A stretch of 64,000 nucleotides of DNA from a bacterium (GTDB lineage Bacteria; Acidobacteriota; Polarisedimenticolia; Polarisedimenticolales; Polarisedimenticolaceae): assembly GCA_024226515.1 (NCBI GenBank), contig JAAELQ010000146.1, forward strand, positions 62,001 to 126,000, given 5' to 3'. The notes beneath the pieces were generated by a model that saw only the letters and a list, made by a program, of their open reading frames with translations, had not been told where the DNA came from and did no database searches. This document shows, one piece after another, positions 8,602-18,900 of the stretch (position 1 is the first letter of the stretch; the number at the start of each line of letters is the position of its first letter). A program made the position numbers and the translations under genes.

Positions 8602-9493
8602 GGGTTTCCCCCTGTGATCTCCCGGCCACGTTGCCGGCAGGCGGGCAGAGAATTGCAAGGAGGGTGCCAGGGTGATCGTGTCTGTTTTCGGGAGTCCGGG
8701 CCCGCAACGTGTCGGGATACCGTCCGTCGCGCACGCGATTGCGCCGGGATTCCCACGCGATGGCGGCCAAGGCCACAGAAAGAGCCGCATCCTGTCGCCG
8801 CCATGCTGCCACGAGAAACGCCGCATCTTCAGCCTCGTGCCCAAGTCGGGCGGCACCCTGTGTGTTCGGGATCCGGACTACTTCGAACGGAGTCTTGTGC
8901 AGAAGCACGCGACGCAGGTCGAACTGGTGGAGCAGGTCGGCGCAGAGCGCGAGTTGTCGTGGACGGGTGTGGCGGGCGCGGATCGGGCCTCCTGCTCGAA
9001 GGGCAGACGATCCTGCGCCGAAGGGAGGGTGTTCTTCACCGTGCGGTAGCTTACGAGCGCAGATGCTCGGCGCGCAGGCCCGCTGCCTCGAGCCGCTGCT
9101 CGCCGCAGCGCCGCCCCAACCGCATCAGACCCAGGCAAGCTCGGTAGCCTTGCTCGGGATGCGGCCGACTGCGTAGGATCTCGGCGACCAGTCGGGGGTC
9201 CACTCGGCGTGGGCGCGGTGCGAGCTGGGCATATCGGGTGAGGTAACTTGGGACCATCAGTGTTGGCCGTGATCGCAGGCTTTCGCGGGTTTGATGCTGG
9301 TTGAGTGAAAGGCGCGCTGGTATGGTGCGCGGCACAGGCGTGATGCTCGTGGTCGTTGCGAGTGCGGGCATTCTGTGTGTGGCGCGTTCCGACTCATTGA
9401 TGGCAAGCAAGCGAGAAGCGCCTGAACTACTCGATTCCATCTGCGAGTGAGTCCGGTTGACTGGCTACTGCACCCGATTGATGGGGCTTGCAG
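8602..9493. other. Gene-poor stretch with a transposase relic
   Basis: About 890 bases without an intact gene. The middle (8949-9240) holds a broken IS21-type transposase, annotated separately. The part 8602-8940 has an open frame on the minus strand but with third-codon use unlike the neighbours and no family resemblance, so I read it as non-coding. 9241-9493 shows nothing I can name; it must contain the start signals of the CPBP gene. Confidence 0.6.
8949..9240 (-). pseudogene. IS21-family transposase (IstA) C-terminal relic, frameshifted
   Basis: Reading the minus strand from about 9240, the sequence RPHPEQGYRACLGLMRLGRR, then EQRLEAAGLRA (to about 9070), is the hallmark C-terminal end of IS21 IstA transposases. 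The match then jumps to another frame (about 9066 to 8949) with SALVSYRTVKNTL and PVHDNSR, which match the following IstA segment ending in the family's HENIRG-like motif. The N-terminal integrase core with its DDE residues is missing, and no istB ATPase follows. This is an inactivated remnant marking a past insertion. Confidence 0.7.
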
Positions 9494-10279
9494 ATGAAGT
9501 GGGATTCTCGTACGCAACGCGTTGCGGGCTGGGCTTTTCTTCTCGGGATCAGTGTTTTCTATGCCGTTCTCAATCTGGGCGGAACCGGTTTCCTTCTTGC
9601 CCCGCTGGCGCTGCTGTTCGATCGGGGAGCGATGGCCGACGGCAGTGAACCTGCGTTGTGGCAGCTCGCTCTGGCATGGTTCACGATTTGCCTGATCTAT
9701 GTGCCTGCCTACTGGGTGCTGGCATTCAGTACGAAGCGTCTCGGCTGGTCGTTGCGTGAGTGGGGGTTTGGTTTCTCGGGCCGGTCGTGGCTGGCCATTG
9801 GCCCTTCCATCTTGCTCGTCGTGTTGGCGTGGTTTCCGGCCACATCGGCGCCCTCGACCGGTAAGATCTCGACCGACATTTTCGAGTTGCGCGAGGCCTT
9901 CAGTGAGGTTGGCGTGCCGATGCTGCTTTTTCTCGGCTACGCCCGCATCGCGGAGGAGTTGATCTACCGGGGATTTGCACTCGTGTTTCTGCGTCGGTTC
10001 CTTCCGCCGGCGCGGTATCGAGCAGCCATCGCCGTCGTGATCTCCTCGGCGCTGTTCTGTCTGGTGCACGCTCATTTCTCGCCGGGCGCGATTCTGGCAC
10101 TGTTCGTTGGCGGTGCGGTTCCTCTGGCCGTCGTGACGGTATGGAGCCGTTCTTTGAGTCTTGCGCTCGTCATGCACGGTGCTGTTGGCGGGGGACCCGT
10201 GGGGGCTCTCCTGGCCCTGTTGTTCTTCTTCGTGCTGGCTCTCGCCGGTCGGCCCGTTCGCCGCAACGCCGAATCGTAG
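9494..10279 (+). CDS. CPBP-family intramembrane metalloprotease (CAAX protease-like)
   Basis: A 261-residue polytopic membrane protein of the CPBP (Abi/type II CAAX endopeptidase) family. About seven hydrophobic segments are visible. The catalytic signature EELIYRG (EExxxR) lies near residue 154, preceded by a hydrophobic helix, and is followed by HAHFS in the next helix, supplying the expected metal-ligand histidine. The last segment ends RPVRR on the basic side. ATG at 9494 is used; a TTG six bases earlier is possible. Members process or mature proteins, or act in bacteriocin immunity; the substrate here is unknown. Base composition is visibly lower in G+C than in the flanking genes, consistent with the accessory character of this patch. 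Confidence 0.8.
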   Translation: MKWDSRTQRVAGWAFLLGISVFYAVLNLGGTGFLLAPLALLFDRGAMADGSEPALWQLALAWFTICLIYVPAYWVLAFSTKRLGWSLREWGFGFSGRSWLAIGPSILLVVLAWFPATSAPSTGKISTDIFELREAFSEVGVPMLLFLGYARIAEELIYRGFALVFLRRFLPPARYRAAIAVVISSALFCLVHAHFSPGAILALFVGGAVPLAVVTVWSRSLSLALVMHGAVGGGPVGALLALLFFFVLALAGRPVRRNAES

Positions 10280-10367
10280 AGGCCGCGAGGCACGGTTGTA
10301 GCGTTCATCCGGAATCACGTGCGATCCTCGATCGATCTGCAAATCGCAACACGAATCGGTGGCCATC

Positions 10368-11834
10368 ATGAACGCTTGGAGCCCGCTCACCAAGTCGAAG
10401 TACATGGCCGGGCTCCAGTGCCTGAAACAGCTGTGGTGGCGTGTCCACGAACCCCGGGCGGACGAACTGACTCCTGGGCCGACCCTTCAGGCCGGCTTCG
10501 ACCAGGGACATGAAGTCACGGCCAAAGCGCGCGAGTACGTACCGGGTGGCCTCCTCGTTGACGGCGCCACGCGTCGGGAGCGAGTCGAGAGAACCAGGGC
10601 TGCGATCGCCGGTGGTGAGCGAGTGATCTACGAGGCCGCCATCGAGCACGACGGCGTGCTGGTCGTCGCCGACATTCTGCAGAGATCCGGCTCACGCTGG
10701 AGTCTCGCCGAGGTCAAGTCGTCGACCCGGGTGAAACGCGCGCACCTGCCGGACGTCGCCGTCCAGTGCTGGGTCCTACGGCAGGCGGGGCTCGACGTCG
10801 AGCGAGTCGAAGTGATGCGCCTCAACCGAGAGTGCCGGTATCCGGATCTCTCCCGCCTGTTCGTTCGGGAGGATCTGACGACGAGGGTGACGGAACTCAT
10901 GCCCGGCGTGGGTCGAGAGCTGGGGTCCTTCTCCGATGCGCTGGAACAGCCGCAGCCCGAGGTCGATCCGGGAGATCACTGCTCGCGGCCGTACGTGTGC
11001 CCGTTTGTCGGACGCTGCTGGTCGGAAGCGGAGCCGGATCCGTTTTCCATCGATAATCTCTATTCGCGCACGAAACGCCAAACCGAGTACTTGCGGGCCC
11101 TCGGGTGTTCATCGCTGCGAGATATTCCTGCATGCGTTTCGCTGTCCGACATACAGCACCGCCAACGCGCCTCGGCCATCGCCCGGGACATGATCGTTGT
11201 AGACGGGCTGGATGAGAGACTGTCGCGGCTGTCCTACCCGATCGCCCATCTCGACTTCGAGACGGTTCAACCGGCAATCCCGGTCTGGCCCGGTTGCCGG
11301 CCCTACGATCACATTCCCGTTCAGGTCAGCGTCCACGTCGAAGACGGCCTGGGCGGCGTGACGCACGCAGATTGGATCGCCGACGGTCCCGGTGATCCGC
11401 GCGACGAGATCGCGCAGCAGATCGTGCGCATGACCCATCCTGCCCGCACGGTCCTCGTCTACCATCAACCCTACGAAGAGTCGCGGATTCATGAGCTGCA
11501 ACAGGCCGTCCCGGAGATGAGAGCCGAGCTTCAAGGTGTGCTGGACAGGATGGTGGATCTGCTGCCGATCGTCCGGGAGCATGTCTACCACCCGGAGTTC
11601 CATGGGTCGTTCAGCATCAAGCGCGTCTTGCCGGCCCTGGTGCCGGATGTCGGTTACGCGGGATTGGATGTCGCGGATGGACTGACCGCCAGTGCCGTGC
11701 TGAAGCGGATGTTGCTGGACGATGGGGTCGGCGCCGGGGAGCGACAGGCGATGCGGGAGTCACTTCGAGCGTACTGCCGGATGGACACCTACGCCATGGT
11801 GCGCCTGCTCGGGCGTTTGCGTGAACTGGTGTAG
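10368..11834 (+). CDS. DUF2779 protein: PD-(D/E)XK nuclease joined to an RNase H-like exonuclease
   Basis: A 488-residue protein of the DUF2779 family. Residues about 5-60 contain the opening SKYMAGLQCLKQLWW, resembling Cas4/RecB-like nucleases. Residues 95-120 carry the restriction-type core: an Asp at about 102 and EVK at about 115-117. A cysteine cluster CSRPYVCPFVGRC (about 204-216), with earlier cysteines, could hold an iron-sulfur cluster as in Cas4 and AddB. The C-terminal half (about 290-480) has HLDFETV, YHQPYEESR and YCRMDTYAM, spaced like a DEDD-type exonuclease. ATG at 10368 is preferred over GTG at 10359. A role in DNA or RNA processing or defence is plausible, but none is established. 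It ends 8 bases from the convergent protease gene. Confidence 0.8.
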   Translation: MNAWSPLTKSKYMAGLQCLKQLWWRVHEPRADELTPGPTLQAGFDQGHEVTAKAREYVPGGLLVDGATRRERVERTRAAIAGGERVIYEAAIEHDGVLVVADILQRSGSRWSLAEVKSSTRVKRAHLPDVAVQCWVLRQAGLDVERVEVMRLNRECRYPDLSRLFVREDLTTRVTELMPGVGRELGSFSDALEQPQPEVDPGDHCSRPYVCPFVGRCWSEAEPDPFSIDNLYSRTKRQTEYLRALGCSSLRDIPACVSLSDIQHRQRASAIARDMIVVDGLDERLSRLSYPIAHLDFETVQPAIPVWPGCRPYDHIPVQVSVHVEDGLGGVTHADWIADGPGDPRDEIAQQIVRMTHPARTVLVYHQPYEESRIHELQQAVPEMRAELQGVLDRMVDLLPIVREHVYHPEFHGSFSIKRVLPALVPDVGYAGLDVADGLTASAVLKRMLLDDGVGAGERQAMRESLRAYCRMDTYAMVRLLGRLRELV

Positions 11835-11842
11835 CGTGCGCG

Positions 11843-14800
11843 CTAGGGGCAGGCCCCCGAGAGATTCTTGAGCGTGCTGCCGCACGTGCCGCTGGCGGTC
11901 GTTCCGTTCCGCTCTCCCGAGGTCGCCGAACCCCAGGAACTCTCCGCGCCGAGACCGTCGTCGGCGATCAGCAGGAACCACAGATCACCCGTCGGCGCCG
12001 GATCCCAGACGTGCGGCTGGGCGATCCCGCACGTCGCTCCGTCGAAGCCGTGCGAGGACACGTTGCCCAGCGAACCGTAGAGCAGCTTCGTGCTCTGCGG
12101 CGAGCATTGCGGATCCCAGCGGATCAGCAGCGCCGTGCCCGCCACGTCGAGCCGGTCGGCCAGAACCGGAAGCGTGGACAGGCTGCCGTCGGGAATCGGC
12201 GGCGGCGAGCCCGCGGCCGCCGCGCAGACCGGCATGTCACAGGAAGCCGCCGACGTGGTTACCACCTCGACGTTGTCGATGTGCCAGAACCACTCGAAGT
12301 CGGCGTCGTAGTAATGCCAGCGGAGCTGCAGGTCGCCGGCGCCCGCCGCCGCGGACGTGATGTCGAGAGACACGTGCTCCGGATTCGGTGAGTCGGCGGT
12401 CCACTTGCCGACGTTGATCCACTCGCCGCCGGTCGAGGACGAGCGCACGTCCACATCCGCCGTCTCGGGCCCGAGGTGGTTGTAGTAGTGGTCGAACTCG
12501 AGCGACACGCTCAACGCGGCCGAGACGTCGATCGGCGTGGAGATCAGCTCCTCGTCCATCGCCACGCCCGAGCCCGTGCAATCGGAGTCGACGGTCATCC
12601 AGTTGCCCGCGAGGGGCGGGTTCGGGTCGGTGTTGGAGCACCCGCCCGGATCGGACGTGTTGTCGATGTACCACGTGTTGCCGTCCGCCAGACCGTCCAC
12701 CATCGTCCAGCCGGCGGGCAGCCCACCCTCGAAATCCTCGAACAGCGCCGTCCCCACACCCGGGATGGTCCGGCCGATCTCCTGCGCGAAGCCGCCCGTC
12801 CAGGATCCCTGGTCGGCGTGGATCGCGACCGCGAATTCGATCGTGTCGCCGCAACCGAACCCGTCGGGAATCTGCGCGGCGAACGCGGGCGGTAGCGGAT
12901 GCGCCGATCCCGACTCGGGAATGTCCGGATAGGCCGCGTCGCCCTTCAGCATCACCACGCCGGGATTCAGCGGAACGATCTCGGCCCATACGCCGCTCAG
13001 CGGGTCGGTCCCGTCGTTCTCGAGCTCGAGCGCGAAACGAATCTCCTCGCCGGCGTCCCACTGCCCGTTGCCCGCGCCGATTCCGCCCGTCGTGCAGACG
13101 TCGTCCTCCACGAGATGCTCGGTCGACCGCGCATGCGGGCCGCACGCCTGGGCCGGGTAGAGCAGGGTCAGGGTCCAGTCGTTCAGCGTGCCCTGGTCAC
13201 CGCCCGCGAGGTCCTCGACGCGCAGCGTCCAGTCGCCGGCGGCGTCGATTCCGTCGACGTCCGAAAGCGGGGTGTCCGGAATGAAGGAACCGCTGAACGG
13301 GGCGCTGCCCGAGGAGATCGGGGTCGTGGCATCGTCGTCGAACACGGTGCCGGCGAAATCGTTGCCGCTGCTGCCTCGACGGTCGGACAGCGTGATGGCC
13401 GTGCCCGTCGGCGAGATCAGCGACAGGCGCAGATCGCCGTCGTAGGTATGCGTGATGTCCACGTGGACGATCGCGTCGAGCACCGTCTTGTCGTCCGTCA
13501 CCGAGATCACGCTGTCGACCGTCGTGTTGTCGTCGATCGCCCGCGGCGTATCGCTGCTGTCGTAGGACGGGTTGACGTTGCGTCCCGTCTCGAACGAGTA
13601 GTACGCGCCGCCGTTGTTCGCCGAGGCCGTGTTGCCCACCGCGTCCGCCGAGGCGACCCAGAAGTAGTGCGCGCTGCATTCATCCAGACCGGTCAGGCGC
13701 ACCGCGTGCGACTCGACCAACTCCGTATCGACCGACATCTCCGTGCCGGGAGGGCTCGTCCCATAGTGCACCGTGCTGTCGGCCGGCTCGCCCGTCAGCC
13801 AGCCGACCTGGGCCGACCTGCCCGTGACGTCGTACGACTGGACGCCGGTGATCACCGGTGGCGCGCAGTCCAGGTCGGCGTTGTCCGTGACGTTGACGTC
13901 GGTCCCGCCCGCGCCGTCGTCCGCGTCCGTGTACTCCACGGTGAGAACCCCGCCGTGATTCACCGAGAGAGCGCCGTCGCCGTTCAGCGGCGGGTTGGGC
14001 GTCGTGGGGAACGTTGCCGCATAACGCCCCTCGCCCGGAGCGACCTGCGTCAGCGTGACGAGCTCGGGAACGACCTCGGTCGTCGACGAGAGCTCGATGG
14101 TGATCGTCGGCGGATCCCCGGGGATGTTGTCGTCGCGGACCGTGATCGCGAGCGTGTCGTCGCAGGAGTAGGCTTCGTCCTCGAGCAGCACGAACCCGGC
14201 CGGCGCGTAGGCATTGACGTGAGTCGCCAGGGCGTCGACGATCCCGTAGCCGCGAACGTACTCGGGATCGAACCCGAGACCGCCCGGATCGTAGTCCGCG
14301 TTCGTGAACAACTCCTCGCGCATCCGCTGTACGGTCCAGTTCGGGTTGGCCTGGATCAGGCATGCCACGGCGCCGGCGACGAGCGGGGTCGACAGCGACG
14401 TGCCGTTCGCGGTCGTGAACGCGGTCGTGCTGGTCGAGCTGATCGTCGCGGTGCTCGAGCCCTGCGCGAGCAACTCGGGCTTGACCCGTCCGTCGGCCGA
14501 AGGGCCGTCGGAGCTGAACGAGGAGATGCTTCCCGAGCTTGTCACGGCCCCGCCCGTGATGACGAAGTGCGCATCGGCCGGAGCGATGATGCTCGACGTT
14601 GCGGGGTTGGTGTCGTGATACTCGTTGCCGGCCGCGGTGACGCTGTGCACGCCGGCGTCGCTTGCGGCGTTGATCGCGATCGTCGTCACGGCCGTCTCGC
14701 CGTCCAGATCGGCCTGCGTGTACCAGTCGATGTACCCGAGCGAGGAGGTCGTCATGTCGACGCCCTGCGCCTCGAGGAACTCGAGGCCCGCGACGTAGTT

Positions 14801-15697
14801 GTCCTCTTCCGCCTGATACTCGCCGGTCGTGTCCTCGGTCTTGGCCAGCGCGAAGGAGGCGCCGAATGCGCCGCCCACGAGCTCGCCCGGGAAATACGAG
14901 CCGAGCGTTCCGAGGATCTTCGTCCCGTGATCGTGCTGGCTCGAGGGATCTCCCGGCTGGTTGCTCGTGTCCGGATCGTCGTCGACGAAGTCGTACTCCG
15001 CAACCACATCGACTTCGTGCCCGGGCTGATTGAACGCCGCGTGGTCCCGCCGAAAGCCTGTGTCGAGAATGCCGACGATCACGCCTTCTCCGGTATAGCC
15101 GGCCTCGTGCAGCGCGATGAGGTTGATCTGGGTCAGCTGGGCCGTCGAGCGGCCGTAGTCCAGCGCGGGCGATCCCGCCGTGGGCTGCGCGGACTGCTCG
15201 GCCTGCGCCTCGACGAGCTCCGGGCGCCTCGAGCGCGCCACGGGTTGAACCTTGACCACTGCAGACAGCGCGGCGATGGCGTCGATCTGCGGGCGCGTGG
15301 CCTCGGCGCTGACCGCGTTGACCCAGCGGCTGCGGATCCGCACGCGCGCGCCCGTGTCGATCACCTGTTCTACGTAGGACTCGTGCAGCGGCAGGTCACG
15401 AACGTCGAACAGCGGGCCGCCGTCCACCGCGTGGCGGCCGCGCAGCCGTCGTCGCTCGACCGCGCGTGGAGAGTGGGACTCCGCGACCCGGGCGAGGGCC
15501 TCGTCGCGCGCCCTGCCGTCGGGCAGTCCCTTGTCGACGAAGAAGATCCAGACGCGGTACGGACCCGCCTCGGCCTCGAACAGACGGTTCATCGCGGGGG
15601 AGAGCTTGGACGGCGGCTCGGCGTTCGGCCCGGCTGCCGGGATCAGCGACGGGACGAGCAAACAGAGCAGAACGAGCGAGAGGCGAGTTCTCGACAT
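11843..15697 (-). CDS. Secreted subtilisin-like serine protease (S8) with P domain
   Basis: A 1284-residue exported protease. Residues 1-23 are a signal peptide and 25-170 a propeptide. The catalytic domain has Asp212 (GILDTGF), His257 (DHGTKILGT), the oxyanion Asn358 (AAGNEY) and Ser434 (GTSLSTP), so the triad is complete. A fibronectin-like region follows. Next comes a proprotein-convertase P domain with THTYDGDLRLSLISPTGT and WTLRVEDL, then a jelly-roll segment starting FEDFEGGLPAGW. The final 120 residues share WDPxPxGDLWFLL, AESSWG and a Cys-Pro end with the M28 peptidase at 22112. GGAGGT sits just before ATG 15697. It probably degrades extracellular protein. The gene converges on the DUF2779 gene. 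Confidence 0.9.
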   Translation of the reverse strand: MSRTRLSLVLLCLLVPSLIPAAGPNAEPPSKLSPAMNRLFEAEAGPYRVWIFFVDKGLPDGRARDEALARVAESHSPRAVERRRLRGRHAVDGGPLFDVRDLPLHESYVEQVIDTGARVRIRSRWVNAVSAEATRPQIDAIAALSAVVKVQPVARSRRPELVEAQAEQSAQPTAGSPALDYGRSTAQLTQINLIALHEAGYTGEGVIVGILDTGFRRDHAAFNQPGHEVDVVAEYDFVDDDPDTSNQPGDPSSQHDHGTKILGTLGSYFPGELVGGAFGASFALAKTEDTTGEYQAEEDNYVAGLEFLEAQGVDMTTSSLGYIDWYTQADLDGETAVTTIAINAASDAGVHSVTAAGNEYHDTNPATSSIIAPADAHFVITGGAVTSSGSISSFSSDGPSADGRVKPELLAQGSSTATISSTSTTAFTTANGTSLSTPLVAGAVACLIQANPNWTVQRMREELFTNADYDPGGLGFDPEYVRGYGIVDALATHVNAYAPAGFVLLEDEAYSCDDTLAITVRDDNIPGDPPTITIELSSTTEVVPELVTLTQVAPGEGRYAATFPTTPNPPLNGDGALSVNHGGVLTVEYTDADDGAGGTDVNVTDNADLDCAPPVITGVQSYDVTGRSAQVGWLTGEPADSTVHYGTSPPGTEMSVDTELVESHAVRLTGLDECSAHYFWVASADAVGNTASANNGGAYYSFETGRNVNPSYDSSDTPRAIDDNTTVDSVISVTDDKTVLDAIVHVDITHTYDGDLRLSLISPTGTAITLSDRRGSSGNDFAGTVFDDDATTPISSGSAPFSGSFIPDTPLSDVDGIDAAGDWTLRVEDLAGGDQGTLNDWTLTLLYPAQACGPHARSTEHLVEDDVCTTGGIGAGNGQWDAGEEIRFALELENDGTDPLSGVWAEIVPLNPGVVMLKGDAAYPDIPESGSAHPLPPAFAAQIPDGFGCGDTIEFAVAIHADQGSWTGGFAQEIGRTIPGVGTALFEDFEGGLPAGWTMVDGLADGNTWYIDNTSDPGGCSNTDPNPPLAGNWMTVDSDCTGSGVAMDEELISTPIDVSAALSVSLEFDHYYNHLGPETADVDVRSSSTGGEWINVGKWTADSPNPEHVSLDITSAAAGAGDLQLRWHYYDADFEWFWHIDNVEVVTTSAASCDMPVCAAAAGSPPPIPDGSLSTLPVLADRLDVAGTALLIRWDPQCSPQSTKLLYGSLGNVSSHGFDGATCGIAQPHVWDPAPTGDLWFLLIADDGLGAESSWGSATSGERNGTTASGTCGSTLKNLSGACP

Positions 15698-15945
15698 GCC
15701 TACCTCCACCGCGGGCGAGGGCCTCGGTCGGGACCCTAATCATTCTGCGAAAACGGTGAAGCAGCAATTCGAATAGGGGATAAGCCGTGTCTCCCCAGCG
15801 CGGCGCCCCTTCCCGATCGTGAGCGTCGAGCGGGGCGCGTGCGATGTTCGGACCTTCGACGGCGCAGTCGCAGTCGGGGAGGCTTGAAATACAGTCCTGA
15901 GCTTCGTTGGCCGCTCGGCGGGCCTCGTCTGCCTCGTTCACAACG

Positions 15946-18900
15946 TCACGGGCAATCCGGTATGAACCGCGGCAGAATCTGGATCCGATCTTTGCTCGGT
16001 TCCGATACGAAGAGGCGGCCCAGCGGCCCGATTGCCAGGCCCTTGGCCTTCAGGGGACCGCCATCCGCCGTGTCCGAGCCATCGATCGAGAGGACCCTGC
16101 CGTCGTTCCTGATCACGAGCTTCGGACCCAGCCCTGACGCGCCACAGCTGTCCAACGCAAGCAAGTCATCGTATTCGCGAGACGCGAAGCCTCGAAACGT
16201 ACGAGGGGTGCCGCCCTCGTCACCTACGAGGATCCACCCGAAGTTGCTCGAGGGGGTTTCCAACCAGGATTGGACGTCCTCCACCATCTGCTGGGAAGTC
16301 CAAGAGAACGTGCCGTACTGACCGGGAACCTGTTGTGTTGCCGTCGCGAGGGGATCGAAGGCGCCTCCGAGTGACGACCACAACGAATCATCCCAGAACC
16401 TGTGAGACCAGGTCGCATCTGGAGCCACCGCGGGGACGCCTACTCCGGCCCAGGTTGCCGAGGGGCCCTCGCCCCAGTCCTCCGTGACTCGATGGAGACT
16501 GAACTCCTGAGGGACCGGGTTTTGCTGGGGGAGGTTGTTGACGGCCAGGCTCAAGACCACATGGCTGGCCGTGAACCCGTCCGGCAACCCGCCAGCGACA
16601 TCGAAAGCGATCAAGGCCCGCCGCAGCGAGTAGTTGTGATTGTTTCCGGAGCGCCCGGAGAAGATCGCCCCTCCGGAGCCGTTGCTGTAGTCCTGGTGCT
16701 CCTCGAATATCGTGTTGTCCTTGCTCGGGCTCAGACAATACGAAGCCGCCAATCGCTCGGAATCGAAGACCTGGATGCGATCACCCGCGAGCTCCACGAC
16801 ATAGAATTTGCCGGTCGCGTCCACCTCCACGGTTCTTGCGTTCTGGAACTGGCCGTCGCCCGGCCCGGGGATCCCGGCGTGGCAGGGCAGCGTTGTCGCA
16901 TCGCACACTTCGAGCGCTTCGAGCCCCGTGTCCACACCCCAGCCCGCCGCGTATGCGAAGGCCCCGTTCGGCTCGAAGACCTGGATGCGGTTATTTCGGG
17001 TGCCGCCAACGACGATCGATCCCGACGGGGTAACGGCGACACCCGCAGGCCCAACAGAGAATTGTCCGGCACCATCACCCTCGATCCCCGGGTGGCAGGG
17101 CAGTGAGTTATCGGTACACACCTCGAATTCGGCTGCGTTCGTATCGACTCCCCAGCCGAGCATGAAACGGAAGTTGTGATCGTCATCGAACACTTGAAGC
17201 CGAGATTGTTGGGGGTCCGAGGCATAGACCCAACCTCGCTGGTCCACGTGCAAGTCATATGGCCCGACGTTCGCGAACTCTCCTGCTTCGGTTCCCGCAC
17301 TCCCGAACTCGGCGAGGTACTCCCCGTCGCCGTCGAATACGAGGATCCGATTCCCACCCCGGTTCGCCACATACACATCGCCTTGGGGCGCGATCGCCAC
17401 GTCCTGCGGATTCCAGATCTGGCCGGTTCCCGGTCCCGGCTGGCCCGGAAAACAGGGCAACGAGGAGATGTCACACACCTCGAGCTGCGGCGTGCCGGTA
17501 TCGACACCCCAACCGAACATGAACAGGAACTGGCCTGCGGAATCGAGTACGTGGATCCGATGTTGGGAGTACTCGCCCACGTAGAGGCGGCCCGACGGAC
17601 CCAATGCGATGCCGGATGGACCGTCGAACTGTCCGGGTCCTGAACCCGGTCCCCCGACGATCCTCGGCGCGGGTGCTGCGCCACATCCATTCTCGGCGCG
17701 AACGAGATAGTATCGGATTCCGTCTCCGGGAGGCATGTAGGGATCGAGTGCCACGAGGTCGGTGTCGTCCGACTCGACGCAGGCATGTGCGAAGAATGAA
17801 TCCGCCCGATCGGAGCCGATGACGTCGTAGGAGACCACTGCGCCGCCAGGGTCTGCGGAGGAGTCCCACGCCAGTGTCACCTTGTCGCCGTGCATGACGA
17901 GGTTCGTCGCGGTATCGGGATGCTCCCAAACCTGATCGTCGGCATCGTTGCAATCGAAGCCGGCGCAGTCGTTGCCGCCGAGGCCCGGGTCACCGTAGCC
18001 GTCGGCGTCGCCGTCAAGACAACTGTCCAGGCAATCGAGCAGGCCATCTGAATCGACGTCCTCGTCCGGAACGCCGCATCCACAGGTTCCCGGAGCGATC
18101 TTCAGCGGATCCAGCGGACAGCCGTCGACGCAATCCGGTGTGCCGTCGGCGTCGGCGTCGGATTCCGCTTCGCCGCATCCGCAGGCTCCCGGGTCGGTCT
18201 TGTTCGGGTCCAGTGGGCATCCGTCGCCCGGATCGCAGGCGCCGTCGCCGTCCGAGTCCGGGCCGTCATTCGCCGGAACCCCGTCCGGCAGGAGTCCGAA
18301 TCCATCGACTCCGATGGTGCAGTCGTCGCACGTGTCCGCGTCGGAGTCGCCGCACAGATTGGGATTCAGCGTCGCCGGGTCCGATCCATCGGCGACCCCG
18401 TCGTTGTCATCGTCAGGATCCAGACAGTTGACGTCGCCATCCATGTCCGTGTCGTTCACGTCCTCGGTCACCCCACAACCACAGACCCCGGGGGCCGTCT
18501 TTTCCGGATCCTCGGGGCAGCCGTCCGTGGCGTCGCACGTTCCGTCCCCGTCGCCATCGGGGCCGTCGTTCCACGGATTCGAGTCATCCAGTGGACCGAA
18601 CCCATCGACTCCGACGCTGCAGTCGTCACAGGTGTCCAGGTCCGCGTCGCCACACTGGTTCGGATCCAGTGGATCCGAACCGTCGGCGATCTCGTTCGCG
18701 TCGGACACGCCATCGTTGTCATCGTCCGGATCGATGCAATCCGGGTCGTCATCGCTATCGGTATCCGTTTCCGGGTTGCCGCAGCCGCAATGCTCCGGTT
18801 CCGTCTTGTCGGGATCGTCGGGACAATCGTCACAGGCGTCTCCGACACCGTCTCCATCGCCATCGTCCTGATCGAGATTGGCGTCGTCGGGGCAGTTGTC

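Noticed and set aside
12899-15739. A 946-residue open frame opposite the S8 protease
   Set aside because: The protease has a complete catalytic triad and domain order on the minus strand. The plus-strand product is Arg/Val/Asp-rich shadow sequence.
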